A program made the position numbers and the translations under genes. The notes under the pieces are model-generated. The model saw nothing but the letters and a program-made list of their open reading frames with translations, was not told the DNA's origin and ran no database searches. This document shows positions 1 to 5,225 of a stretch of DNA of 5,225 nt, in pieces; position 1 is the stretch's first letter, and each line of letters begins with the position of its first letter. Origin of the DNA: an uncultured Chloroflexota bacterium (GTDB taxonomy: Bacteria; Chloroflexota; Dehalococcoidia; UBA3495); assembly GCA_913031095.1 (NCBI GenBank), contig CAJWGH010000093.1:1-5225 (forward strand). The letters run 5' to 3'.

Positions 1-1220
1 AAGATCAGCCCCAGACCTGCGAACCAGAACAGATGGATAGCGAAGACATGCTTTATCTGCTCTACACCAGCGGCACCACCGGCAAACCCAAGGGCATCGT
101 CCACACCACCGCTGGCTATCTGTTGGGAACCTACGCCACATTCAAGTGGGTCTTCGACATCAAAGAGAACGACACTTACTGGTGTACCGCTGACATCGGG
201 TGGGTCACCGGACACAGCTATATCGTCTACGGGCCGCTGGCAAACGGCGCTACCTCAGTCATGTATGAAGGTTCTCCCGACTATCCCGACCGTGACCGCT
301 TCTGGGATGTGGTCGAGAAGTACGGTGTGACCATCCTCTACACCGCCCCCACTGCCATCCGCACATTCATGCGTTGGGGCGAAAGCTACCCGCAGAAGCA
401 CGACATGTCGTCGCTGCGCCTCCTAGGATCGGTTGGCGAACCCATCAACCCCGAAGCCTGGATCTGGTACCACGAGAACATCGGCGGTGGCCGGTGTCCG
501 GTAGTGGACACTTGGTGGCAGACCGAGACCGGTAGCATTTTGATAGCGCCTCTGCCAGGTATAACCACGCTTAAACCTGGCTCGGCCACCCGCGCTTTCC
601 CTGGCATAGAGGCTGAGATTCTCGACGAGGCCGGTAATCCCGTAGGCCCAGGAGGAGGAGGCTACCTGACCATCAAGAAACCTTGGCCTTCTATGCTTCG
701 GACCGTGTATGGAGACGACGAGCGATTCATAGACCAGTACTGGTCCCGTTATAAGGACATCTATTTCACGGCGGATGGCGCAAAATTGGACGAAGACGGT
801 GACTTCTGGCTGCTGGGCCGAGTGGACGACGTCATCAACGTCTCCGGCCATCGTATTGGCACCATGGAAGTGGAGAGCGCCCTGGTGGATAATTCCAAGG
901 TCGCCGAGGCCGCCTGCATCGGTAAAGTCCACGAAGTCAAAGGCCAATCCATTGTCGCCTTCGTCACCCTGAAAGACACCGTTGGCATATCTAACGATGT
1001 CATAACCGAACTTAAGGCCCACGTGGCCGGCAAGATAGGTCCGATGGCCCGCCCCGACGACATCATATTCGCTGCCGAACTTCCCAAGACCCGGAGCGGT
1101 AAAATCATGCGCCGTCTGCTGCGAGATGTAGCGGAAGGCCGTGCCTTGGGAGACACCACCACCCTCGCGGACCCAGCAGTGGTAGACTCTCTTAAGGAAC
1201 AATACGGCGACGACGAATAA
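1..1220 (+). CDS. acs: Acetyl-CoA synthetase (AMP-forming), 5' end outside window
   Basis: Activates acetate with ATP to acetyl-adenylate and then forms acetyl-CoA in the cytoplasm. The frame is open from base 3, and the codons before the first ATG (33) still read as ACS-like protein, so the true start lies upstream. About 405 of roughly 650 residues are present. Visible motifs: the phosphate-binding loop [11 protein letters not shown] (63-95); [10 protein letters not shown] (504-533), whose tryptophan limits the acyl pocket to short acids such as acetate; [37 protein letters not shown], the hinge to the C-terminal lid domain; and [11 protein letters not shown] near the end. Its lysine (1101-1103) is the adenylation lysine that is reversibly acetylated in many bacteria. 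Family assignment is secure; propionate as an alternative substrate cannot be excluded. The next gene starts 84 bases downstream on the same strand, so co-transcription is possible. Confidence 0.96.
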   Translation, partial: DQPQTCEPEQMDSEDMLYLLYTSGTTGKPKGIVHTTAGYLLGTYATFKWVFDIKENDTYWCTADIGWVTGHSYIVYGPLANGATSVMYEGSPDYPDRDRFWDVVEKYGVTILYTAPTAIRTFMRWGESYPQKHDMSSLRLLGSVGEPINPEAWIWYHENIGGGRCPVVDTWWQTETGSILIAPLPGITTLKPGSATRAFPGIEAEILDEAGNPVGPGGGGYLTIKKPWPSMLRTVYGDDERFIDQYWSRYKDIYFTADGAKLDEDGDFWLLGRVDDVINVSGHRIGTMEVESALVDNSKVAEAACIGKVHEVKGQSIVAFVTLKDTVGISNDVITELKAHVAGKIGPMARPDDIIFAAELPKTRSGKIMRRLLRDVAEGRALGDTTTLADPAVVDSLKEQYGDDE

Positions 1221-1223
1221 AAA

Positions 1224-1249
1224 CCGTTCCTCTCGGTAGAGCAAAACGG
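1224..1249 (+). other. Imperfect hairpin just after acs
   Basis: Outer arms CCGTT (1224-1228) and AACGG (1245-1249) enclose inner arms CTCT (1230-1233) and AGAG (1238-1241) around the loop CGGT. One and three unpaired bases separate the two helices. No T-run follows, so this is not a convincing intrinsic terminator. It could trim, stabilise or attenuate the acs message, or be chance. Confidence 0.25.
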
Positions 1250-1290
1250 CCGCTACGAGATAGCATCAAGACATCTATTATGATCCCCGC

Positions 1291-1296
1291 GGAGGG
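1291..1296 (+). promoter_or_regulatory. Ribosome binding site of the three-domain gene
   Basis: GGAGGG lies 8 bases before the ATG at 1305. It supports this start over later in-frame ATG codons and indicates efficient initiation. A TATTAT/TATGAT sequence at 1276-1284 could be a -10 element, but no acceptable -35 box is seen at the right distance, so a private promoter is not called. Confidence 0.8.
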
Positions 1297-1304
1297 CGGC
1301 ACCA

Positions 1305-3320
1305 ATGGCGAGCTACAAGAAACATGAAGCCCAGGACTGGGCTTGGGAGACTCTCAAGGGGCAGTGGACGACCCTTATAACCCCGTTCACCTCTGACAAT
1401 CAGATCGACGTCGATGGCATGAAACGCAACGTGCGCCACGTACGCAGTCTCGGCACCACCGGCGCCGGTTGCACCTGGAACATGGGGGAATTCTGGTCGA
1501 TGTCCTACGGTGAGCGCACCCAGGTCATGGATGCCGTCTCCGAAGCCGCCGGAGGCACTTGGCTTATAGGCACCCACGTAACCAGTACCAACGCCAACGA
1601 AATGGTTTCGCTAGCCCAGCACGCTGAGGCCACCGACTTTGACCTGTTGATCGTCGCCCCACCCTACATGGCTACCAAAACCGAAGATCAAGTCATCGAA
1701 TACGTGCGCCTGCTGGCCGATAACACCAACCTGGCCATCATGTTCTACAACTCCCCTCAGTTCGGCATCATCATGAGCCCTTATGGTATGGGCCAGTTGT
1801 GCGCCATTCCCAACGTTGTCGGAGTCAAAGAGGCCAGCTTCAACCAGCAGATATCTATCGAAACTCACCTGTCTTTGGGTAAAAACCACGTCATCAGCAC
1901 GCCCGATGAGTGGATATACTTCAAAGGACAGGAACTAGGCATCGAACAACAAGTCATGTTCGCCAACACATCCGACTGGCGGTTCGACGTACCCGGAGCC
2001 AATAATTACGTCCAATGGATCGACCGTGCCTGCAAGGGCGACTTGGACGAAACATTCTACGACACCAAGCTCCGGCGGCTCAAGGAGCTATCTGATACCT
2101 GGTGGACCAAGACCCAGACCAAATACAACGGCGCTCTGCCCGTTGCCATGGTCAAACACTGGGCCGAACTCATGGGCATGACTGGAGGTTCGGTCCGCCC
2201 ACCCTTATTTGATCTATCACCCGTGGAGAAATCAGAATTGAGAGAAGAACTGGAACCCCTCAAGCCAAAGCCCGCGATTCCCGCCGCGCCTGCCCCCTCA
2301 CGTGGAGCATGGTTGGACGGCAACAACAACTTCGCCTCGGGCATGTTGCTCATGGTCAGCGTACAGAACATGGACGAAGCTATGGAAGCGGAACAGGGTG
2401 GCGCTGACATCGTAGACGTGAAGAATCTGCAAGAAGCGTTGGTCGGCTCCGGCCATCCCAACATAGTCAAAGCCGTTAGGGGCATCATGCCGGTTGAGAA
2501 GCACGTCAGCGTCACCTTAGGCGTTGTCCCCAACCAACCAGGAACTGTGGCCATGGCCGTTTATGCGGCCGCCATGATGGACGCCACCTCAGTGAAGGTC
2601 GGCTTCCAAGAGGCTAACTACGACCAGGCGGTCGAAGTCTTGAAAGAATCCAGGATGGCCCTGGAGGGTTTCAACACCAAGCTGGTCGGCTCGGTATTCG
2701 CGGACAACGAGCTCTTCGACAACGGGCTCGACCCCATGTGCATGGTCCAGCTGGCCCAAGACGGGGAGTGCGACGGATTCCTGATTGACACCCTGACCAA
2801 GGACGGACGTAACCTTTTTGACTTCATGTCCGAAGACGTCTTGAAAGACATCGTGCTCAAGGGGAAAGAACTTGGCATGAGCACCGCATTATCCGGCCAC
2901 CTAAAACTGGCTGACTTGGACGAACTTGCCCGCATCAATCCTGACATTGTCGGCGTCCGGGGCGCGGTTTGTGGCAACGGTGAGCGAGATCGAGCAGTGG
3001 CCTGGGAAGCCGTAGCTGAGTTCAAGCGCCAGGTTGACCTGCGAAAGAGTGGCGAGGTGGACGTTTACGACGGCGAGGTGATTCCGGTGAGCGGCTCCAA
3101 TGGCTGGGTGGTCATCGACGGCCGAGGCAAAAGCTGCGCCGGAGTCATTGCCGCCCTAACCAGACAGGTGGACGCCGACAAGGAATCCTTCGTGGAAGCC
3201 ATCCTGGCGGACGCACTAAACATATACGATGTGACACTGTGGGCCGAGAAAGCCAGCCACGAGGTCCTGACCAAGCGATCAGACCCTGACGGCACTACCC
3301 GGGTTTTGATTCGCCCGTAA
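1305..3320 (+). CDS. DapA-like aldolase / MfnB furan synthase / TusA-like fusion
   Basis: A 671-residue, apparently cytosolic protein with three domains. Residues about 14-315 are a DHDPS/NAL-superfamily class I aldolase: the Schiff-base lysine is K175 (VGVKEAS) and the catalytic tyrosine Y148 (FYNSP), but the usual GTTGE loop reads WNMGE (58-62) and the DapA substrate arginine is absent. Residues about 320-336 are a Lys/Pro/Ala linker. Residues about 346-578 match MfnB, which makes 4-(hydroxymethyl)-2-furancarboxaldehyde phosphate from two glyceraldehyde 3-phosphates; DVKN (K373), KVGF (K431), DTLTKDG (D495, K499) and GVRGAVC (from 550) correspond to the M. jannaschii K27, K85, D151, K155 and GVRGAAC positions. 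Residues about 599-671 resemble TusA/SirA, with DGRGKSCAG (C611) and an ending like VLIRP. Domain calls are by motif recognition; the overall function is unknown. One RBS, one frame and no internal stop argue for a real fusion. Confidence 0.9.
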   Translation: MASYKKHEAQDWAWETLKGQWTTLITPFTSDNQIDVDGMKRNVRHVRSLGTTGAGCTWNMGEFWSMSYGERTQVMDAVSEAAGGTWLIGTHVTSTNANEMVSLAQHAEATDFDLLIVAPPYMATKTEDQVIEYVRLLADNTNLAIMFYNSPQFGIIMSPYGMGQLCAIPNVVGVKEASFNQQISIETHLSLGKNHVISTPDEWIYFKGQELGIEQQVMFANTSDWRFDVPGANNYVQWIDRACKGDLDETFYDTKLRRLKELSDTWWTKTQTKYNGALPVAMVKHWAELMGMTGGSVRPPLFDLSPVEKSELREELEPLKPKPAIPAAPAPSRGAWLDGNNNFASGMLLMVSVQNMDEAMEAEQGGADIVDVKNLQEALVGSGHPNIVKAVRGIMPVEKHVSVTLGVVPNQPGTVAMAVYAAAMMDATSVKVGFQEANYDQAVEVLKESRMALEGFNTKLVGSVFADNELFDNGLDPMCMVQLAQDGECDGFLIDTLTKDGRNLFDFMSEDVLKDIVLKGKELGMSTALSGHLKLADLDELARINPDIVGVRGAVCGNGERDRAVAWEAVAEFKRQVDLRKSGEVDVYDGEVIPVSGSNGWVVIDGRGKSCAGVIAALTRQVDADKESFVEAILADALNIYDVTLWAEKASHEVLTKRSDPDGTTRVLIRP

Positions 3321-3342
3321 CCGACCGTGCCTGAAGTGAAGA

Positions 3343-3376
3343 GAAAGGAGCGTCATTTGGCGCTCCTTTCCTTCTT
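3343..3376 (+). terminator. Strong hairpin terminator between convergent genes
   Basis: GAAAGGAGCG (3343-3352) pairs perfectly with CGCTCCTTTC (3361-3370). Two more pairs inside (T-G, C-G) leave the tetraloop ATTT. On the + strand the 3' arm ends in TTTC and runs into pyrimidine-rich CTTCTT, which would serve the three-domain gene. The mirrored strand also follows the stem with pyrimidines, so the site may stop - strand transcripts from speE too. Confidence 0.7.
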
Positions 3377-3388
3377 CCACCGGTAATA

Positions 3389-3406
3389 TATGTCTAACGA
3401 GACATA
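3389..3406. repeat. Small perfect inverted repeat downstream of speE
   Basis: TATGTCT and AGACATA form a 7-base-pair stem around AACG (CGTT on the other strand). It lies 42 bases past the speE stop on the - strand. On the + strand it is followed by AAAAA, so it is not a U-tailed terminator in either direction. It could stabilise the 3' end of the speDE message or act as a second transcriptional stop. Confidence 0.4.
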
Positions 3407-3447
3407 AAAATTAAGAATCCGGCAGGTGAAACCGCTGCTAGCAACGC

Positions 3448-4362
3448 TTAGAGCATGAAGACTGGGTCGGAGTCTTTATTGATTCTGTCTTCGCTTTCCA
3501 AACCTTCTCTCTGGAACTTGGGTAAGGCGAGCATATTGCGGTGGCTCACCCCATCGTAGTACTTGAGAGTGCTGGCCAAGCGGCTCGCGATTTGAGCGTC
3601 CACGTCATCCTCAGAAGCCTCTGGGAAGGGAGTGTCTGAGGCTATGGTGAATCCCCACAAAGTTTGGAACGCCGGGATATGCACCTGGATGGCCGTGGTG
3701 TGGTCGAACAGAGTGCCCAGAGTGTTGAAGATGGTCGTGAAGCACTCGGTGTAGTTGAGCAGACCGGCTGGACCAGACTGGGTAACCAACACACCACCAG
3801 GATTCAGCCGGGCCTTGGCGATGGCATAGAACTCTTGTGTGTAAAGCAGGGCAGCCGTTCCGCCTTCAAGCGGGTCAACTAAATCCAAGATGATGACGTC
3901 GTAGTAGTCCGACGTGTTTTGTAGGTAGCTTCGGGCGTCTTGGTGAATCAAGCTGGTCCGAGGGTCGTCGAAACTGCCCTTATGATGATTGGGAAGGTAT
4001 TCGCGGCAGAGGGCGACAACTTCAGGATCTAGATCAACCATGGTGACTCGTTTTACAGACTTATGACCCAGCACTTCACGGAGCGTTCCGCCTTCGCCGC
4101 CGCCGCCGATGAAGGCCTGCTTGGGCTCTGGATTACACAGCATAGCGGGGTGGACCAGGGTTTCGTGGTAGATGTGCTCGTCCCGTTCAGTAGACTGGGT
4201 TTTGCCGTCCAGAATCAGGCTGCGCCCGAATAATTCCGAGTCTAGGACTTCGACCTTTTGGTAGGCGGTCTGGCCAGAGTAATAAATCTGACGCACTTTG
4301 AGCATCACGGACAGTTCCGGGGATACCGCCTCGATAAACCAGTTGCCCGAAATGTCCATCAT
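3448..4362 (-). CDS. speE: Aminopropyltransferase, spermidine/thermospermine synthase family
   Basis: Transfers the aminopropyl group of decarboxylated AdoMet to a polyamine or agmatine; 304 residues, cytosolic. The N-terminal beta domain carries YQKVEVLDSELFGRSLILDG and YHETLVHP (65-72). The Rossmann methyltransferase-like domain carries GGGGEGG (86-92), DLDPEVV (110-116), QDAR (141-144) and the catalytic DLVDP (160-164). EGG after that motif, VTQSGPAG and HIPAF..LWGFTIASD resemble plant ACL5 thermospermine synthase and its prokaryotic relatives more than classic bacterial SpeE, which has GGGDGG and a DSTDP-like loop. The acceptor is therefore uncertain: putrescine, spermidine or agmatine. 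The start is the first ATG after an in-frame TAA 15 bases upstream, the speD stop. No clear Shine-Dalgarno precedes it, so translational coupling to speD is likely. Confidence 0.93.
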   Translation of the reverse strand: MMDISGNWFIEAVSPELSVMLKVRQIYYSGQTAYQKVEVLDSELFGRSLILDGKTQSTERDEHIYHETLVHPAMLCNPEPKQAFIGGGGEGGTLREVLGHKSVKRVTMVDLDPEVVALCREYLPNHHKGSFDDPRTSLIHQDARSYLQNTSDYYDVIILDLVDPLEGGTAALLYTQEFYAIAKARLNPGGVLVTQSGPAGLLNYTECFTTIFNTLGTLFDHTTAIQVHIPAFQTLWGFTIASDTPFPEASEDDVDAQIASRLASTLKYYDGVSHRNMLALPKFQREGLESEDRINKDSDPVFML

Positions 4363-4377
4363 TAAGCGTGGAGCCGG

Positions 4378-4746
4378 TTACAGTCCCACTGCCTCCTGTA
4401 CGGCCAATCCCCTTTCAATCTCTTTGATTTCTGGGTTGCGGCATTCCAGGGCTTCGATCAGTTTATGGGCCGCTTCCCTAGGCCGGAACGACGTTCCGCA
4501 GGAGAAGATATCTGCGGCCGCATAGCCATACTCAGGCCATGTGTGAATGGAGATATGCGATTCGGCGATCGCCAATATTCCGGTGACACCCTGGGGTGAG
4601 AAGTGGTGGAACGACTCGCCGACGATGGTGGCCCCTACGTCTTGGGCCGTCTCTATCATCGACTGGCGAATAAAAGAGAGGTCGTTAAGTAGTTCGGGGT
4701 TGCAGTCTTTGAGCTCCAACAAAAGATGAGAACCTAGTACTTCCAA
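4378..4746 (-). CDS. speD: S-adenosylmethionine decarboxylase proenzyme (class 1B)
   Basis: Decarboxylates AdoMet to the aminopropyl donor used by the adjacent SpeE. The 122-residue length is typical of the small Thermotoga-type prokaryotic proenzyme. The self-cleavage motif is AESHISIHTWPEYGYAAADIFSCG split here as AESHISIHTWPE and YGYAAADIFSCG: cleavage falls between E62 and S63, S63 becomes the pyruvoyl group, and H68 and C83 are the processing and proton-donor residues, numbered exactly as in the Thermotoga maritima enzyme. The start is TTG (4746) with a strong AGGAGG 8 bases upstream. An in-frame TGA sits immediately before it, and the next methionine is residue 30, so no other start fits. 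It is the first gene of a speD-speE operon. Confidence 0.95.
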   Translation of the reverse strand: MEVLGSHLLLELKDCNPELLNDLSFIRQSMIETAQDVGATIVGESFHHFSPQGVTGILAIAESHISIHTWPEYGYAAADIFSCGTSFRPREAAHKLIEALECRNPEIKEIERGLAVQEAVGL

Positions 4747-4753
4747 TCACCTG

Positions 4754-4760
4754 CCCTCCT
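4754..4760 (-). promoter_or_regulatory. Ribosome binding site deciding the TTG start of speD
   Basis: On the - strand AGGAGGG precedes the TTG codon, with 8 bases between AGGAGG and the start. The in-frame TGA directly before TTG fixes the start. The combination of a near-ideal Shine-Dalgarno site and a weak start codon is consistent with moderated output. Confidence 0.85.
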
Positions 4761-4809
4761 GTATTTATAGGTTGGCTTGAGCGCAACAAGGAAACATTCT
4801 ATATGCCTA

Positions 4810-4838
4810 ATCATAGTGAGGCAATCCCCCCCTCGCAA
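4810..4838 (-). promoter_or_regulatory. Candidate sigma70-type promoter of speDE
   Basis: Reading the - strand, TTGCGA (4833-4838) and TATGAT (4810-4815) are separated by exactly 17 bases that include a run of seven G. The -10 box has five of six consensus bases and the -35 box four of six. Transcription would begin near 4803, giving a leader of about 55 bases before the speD start. No riboswitch or leader peptide is recognised in that leader. Confidence 0.45.
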
Positions 4839-4999
4839 AAGGCTCCGCCAGGCTTGGAATTACTGGTATTCTACAGATTTCAGGTTAATGAATCTTTTTA
4901 GTCTTGGCTCGTGTTAGCGTTTAATCTATCGGGACAGTTCTGAGACAACGTTAATCATGTTTTTGGACAAACCCAACGCAGAGGACATCCCAGCCTCCA

Positions 5000-5113
5000 A
5001 TGGCGGTGGTCATTCTCTTAGGAAAGAATGACCAGATCTCACGCCTATATAGATTGGTCTCAGAGCAGATGGCTTACCGCATGTTTGTGCCATCAGAGGC
5101 AAAGAAACGTTAG
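5000..5113 (+). CDS. Possible 37-residue ORF, faintly receiver-like
   Basis: This ATG-to-TAG frame encodes a short, well-mixed peptide beginning MAVVILLGKNDQISRLYRLV and continuing SEQMAYRMF. The spacing of the hydrophobic strand, the polar loop, the amphipathic helix and the following Tyr-x-hydrophobic strand resembles the first 35 residues of a response-regulator receiver domain such as PhoB, but the acidic pair is replaced by KND. The rest of such a domain is not found after the stop in any frame. There is no good Shine-Dalgarno; GAGGA lies about 14 bases upstream, which is too far. It may be a decayed gene start, a tiny gene or chance. Confidence 0.2.
   Translation: MAVVILLGKNDQISRLYRLVSEQMAYRMFVPSEAKKR
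5007..5034. repeat. Perfect 10-bp inverted repeat with 8-base loop
   Basis: TGGTCATTCT (5007-5016) is mirrored by AGAATGACCA (5025-5034) around CTTAGGAA. No T-run follows on either strand, so an intrinsic terminator is unlikely. A dyad operator or an RNA hairpin are the alternatives. The stops of a short + strand frame (5029-5031) and a - strand frame (5010-5012) both fall inside it. Confidence 0.6.
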
Positions 5114-5225
5114 GTATATTGCCCCATACAAGACGGTCGCCGATGGTCTTAGGCGTTATGCTCTTGGGACCGGCGGATACGCTCCCTGCCAGAAGATAGG
5201 TGAGACTTCTCTTGTTCCAATCATC
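5010..5225 (-). CDS. Possible C-terminal end of an unrecognised gene
   Basis: From the window edge a - strand frame stays open for 71 codons before TGA. The peptide (for example RLVWGNIPNVSLPLMAQTCG) is not low-complexity but matches no family I recognise. An open frame of this length at an edge is expected by chance fairly often, and two + strand frames overlap it. If real, it would be followed by speD after about 263 bases. Confidence 0.15.
   Translation of the reverse strand, partial: DDWNKRSLTYLLAGSVSAGPKSITPKTIGDRLVWGNIPNVSLPLMAQTCGKPSALRPIYIGVRSGHSFLRE

Larger units (their letters stand above)
4839..5225. other. Stretch without a convincing gene
   Basis: Nearly 390 bases upstream of the divergent end of speD. 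Several short frames overlap here and none is clearly coding: a 24-codon + strand frame (4957-5031), a 37-codon + strand frame (5000-5113), a + strand frame open from ATG 5028 to the window end, and a - strand frame open from the window end to a TGA at 5010-5012. No tRNA, rRNA, tmRNA, RNase P or SRP RNA signature was recognised. A perfect inverted repeat sits at 5007-5034. Confidence 0.5.

Noticed and set aside
423..1244. Long - strand open frame of 273 codons opposite acs
   Set aside because: It is the antisense shadow of a clearly conserved acs; its peptide has no recognisable motif and no ribosome binding site was identified.
1452..1463. GTTG (residues 50-53) as the catalytic DHDPS loop
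   Set aside because: By spacing to K175 and to the following helix the loop equivalent is WNMGE at residues 58-62; the earlier GTTG is coincidental.
2262..2340. Separate translation start for the MfnB domain
   Set aside because: No Shine-Dalgarno precedes the in-frame ATG codons near 2343, and a Pro/Ala linker continues the same frame.
2057..2554. - strand open frame of 165 codons opposite the fusion gene, with others at 2618-3025 and 3065-3295
   Set aside because: They lie within the conserved aldolase, MfnB and TusA-like coding sequence and show Ser/Pro/Arg-rich shadow composition.
4875..4899. AGATT...AATCT followed by TTTT as a + strand terminator
   Set aside because: The stem has only five Watson-Crick pairs, is A/T-rich, and no + strand gene ends upstream of it.
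4957..5031. 24-codon + strand ORF starting MFLDKPNAED
   Set aside because: It has no ribosome binding site and no recognised homology, and it overlaps competing frames; it was considered as a leader peptide but there is no visible gene downstream.
4839..5225. tRNA, tmRNA, cobalamin or SAM riboswitch in the right-end region
   Set aside because: No T-loop consensus, tmRNA ends or riboswitch core motifs were found on either strand by eye.

Overview
The window reads as bacterial chromosome of moderate G+C content with two convergent gene pairs and an ambiguous right end. The left half (+ strand) holds the C-terminal two thirds of an AMP-forming acetyl-CoA synthetase (acs, entering from outside the window). 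After 84 bases follows a 671-residue gene with a strong ribosome binding site. The right half (- strand) holds a two-gene polyamine operon, speD then speE, whose coding regions converge on the large + strand gene. Between them, at about 3321-3447, lies a strong hairpin terminator and a second small hairpin. From about 4771 to the right end there is no convincing gene, only a likely speD promoter, a perfect inverted repeat and several short competing reading frames.

The centrepiece is the gene at 1305-3320. Read by eye it joins three enzyme families in one frame: an N-terminal class I aldolase of the dihydrodipicolinate synthase/N-acetylneuraminate lyase (DapA) superfamily; a Pro/Ala-rich linker; a complete MfnB-type (5-formyl-3-furyl)methyl phosphate synthase domain, the first furan-forming step of methanofuran biosynthesis; and a C-terminal TusA/SirA-like sulfur-carrier domain with its cysteine. 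The MfnB catalytic lysines and aspartate are all conserved. The aldolase keeps its Schiff-base lysine and catalytic tyrosine but has lost the usual Thr-Thr and Arg substrate residues. I know of no described pathway with this architecture, and no methanofuran, methanopterin or formaldehyde-oxidation gene is visible nearby. My inference is a protein that makes a furan aldehyde phosphate and passes it to an aldolase step, perhaps with a sulfur-transfer step.

The polyamine pair is more conventional. SpeD is a class 1B AdoMet decarboxylase supplying the aminopropyl donor. SpeE is an aminopropyltransferase closer in its motifs to plant ACL5/thermospermine synthase than to ordinary bacterial spermidine synthase. 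The two lie 15 bases apart in the same frame.

Taxonomy: pyruvoyl SpeD, an ACL5-like SpeE, Shine-Dalgarno sites, a TTG start and the style of the ACS and aldolase proteins suit an environmental bacterium. Chloroflexota (Dehalococcoidia/SAR202-like) is my best guess, but that is an impression and not shown by any marker gene here.
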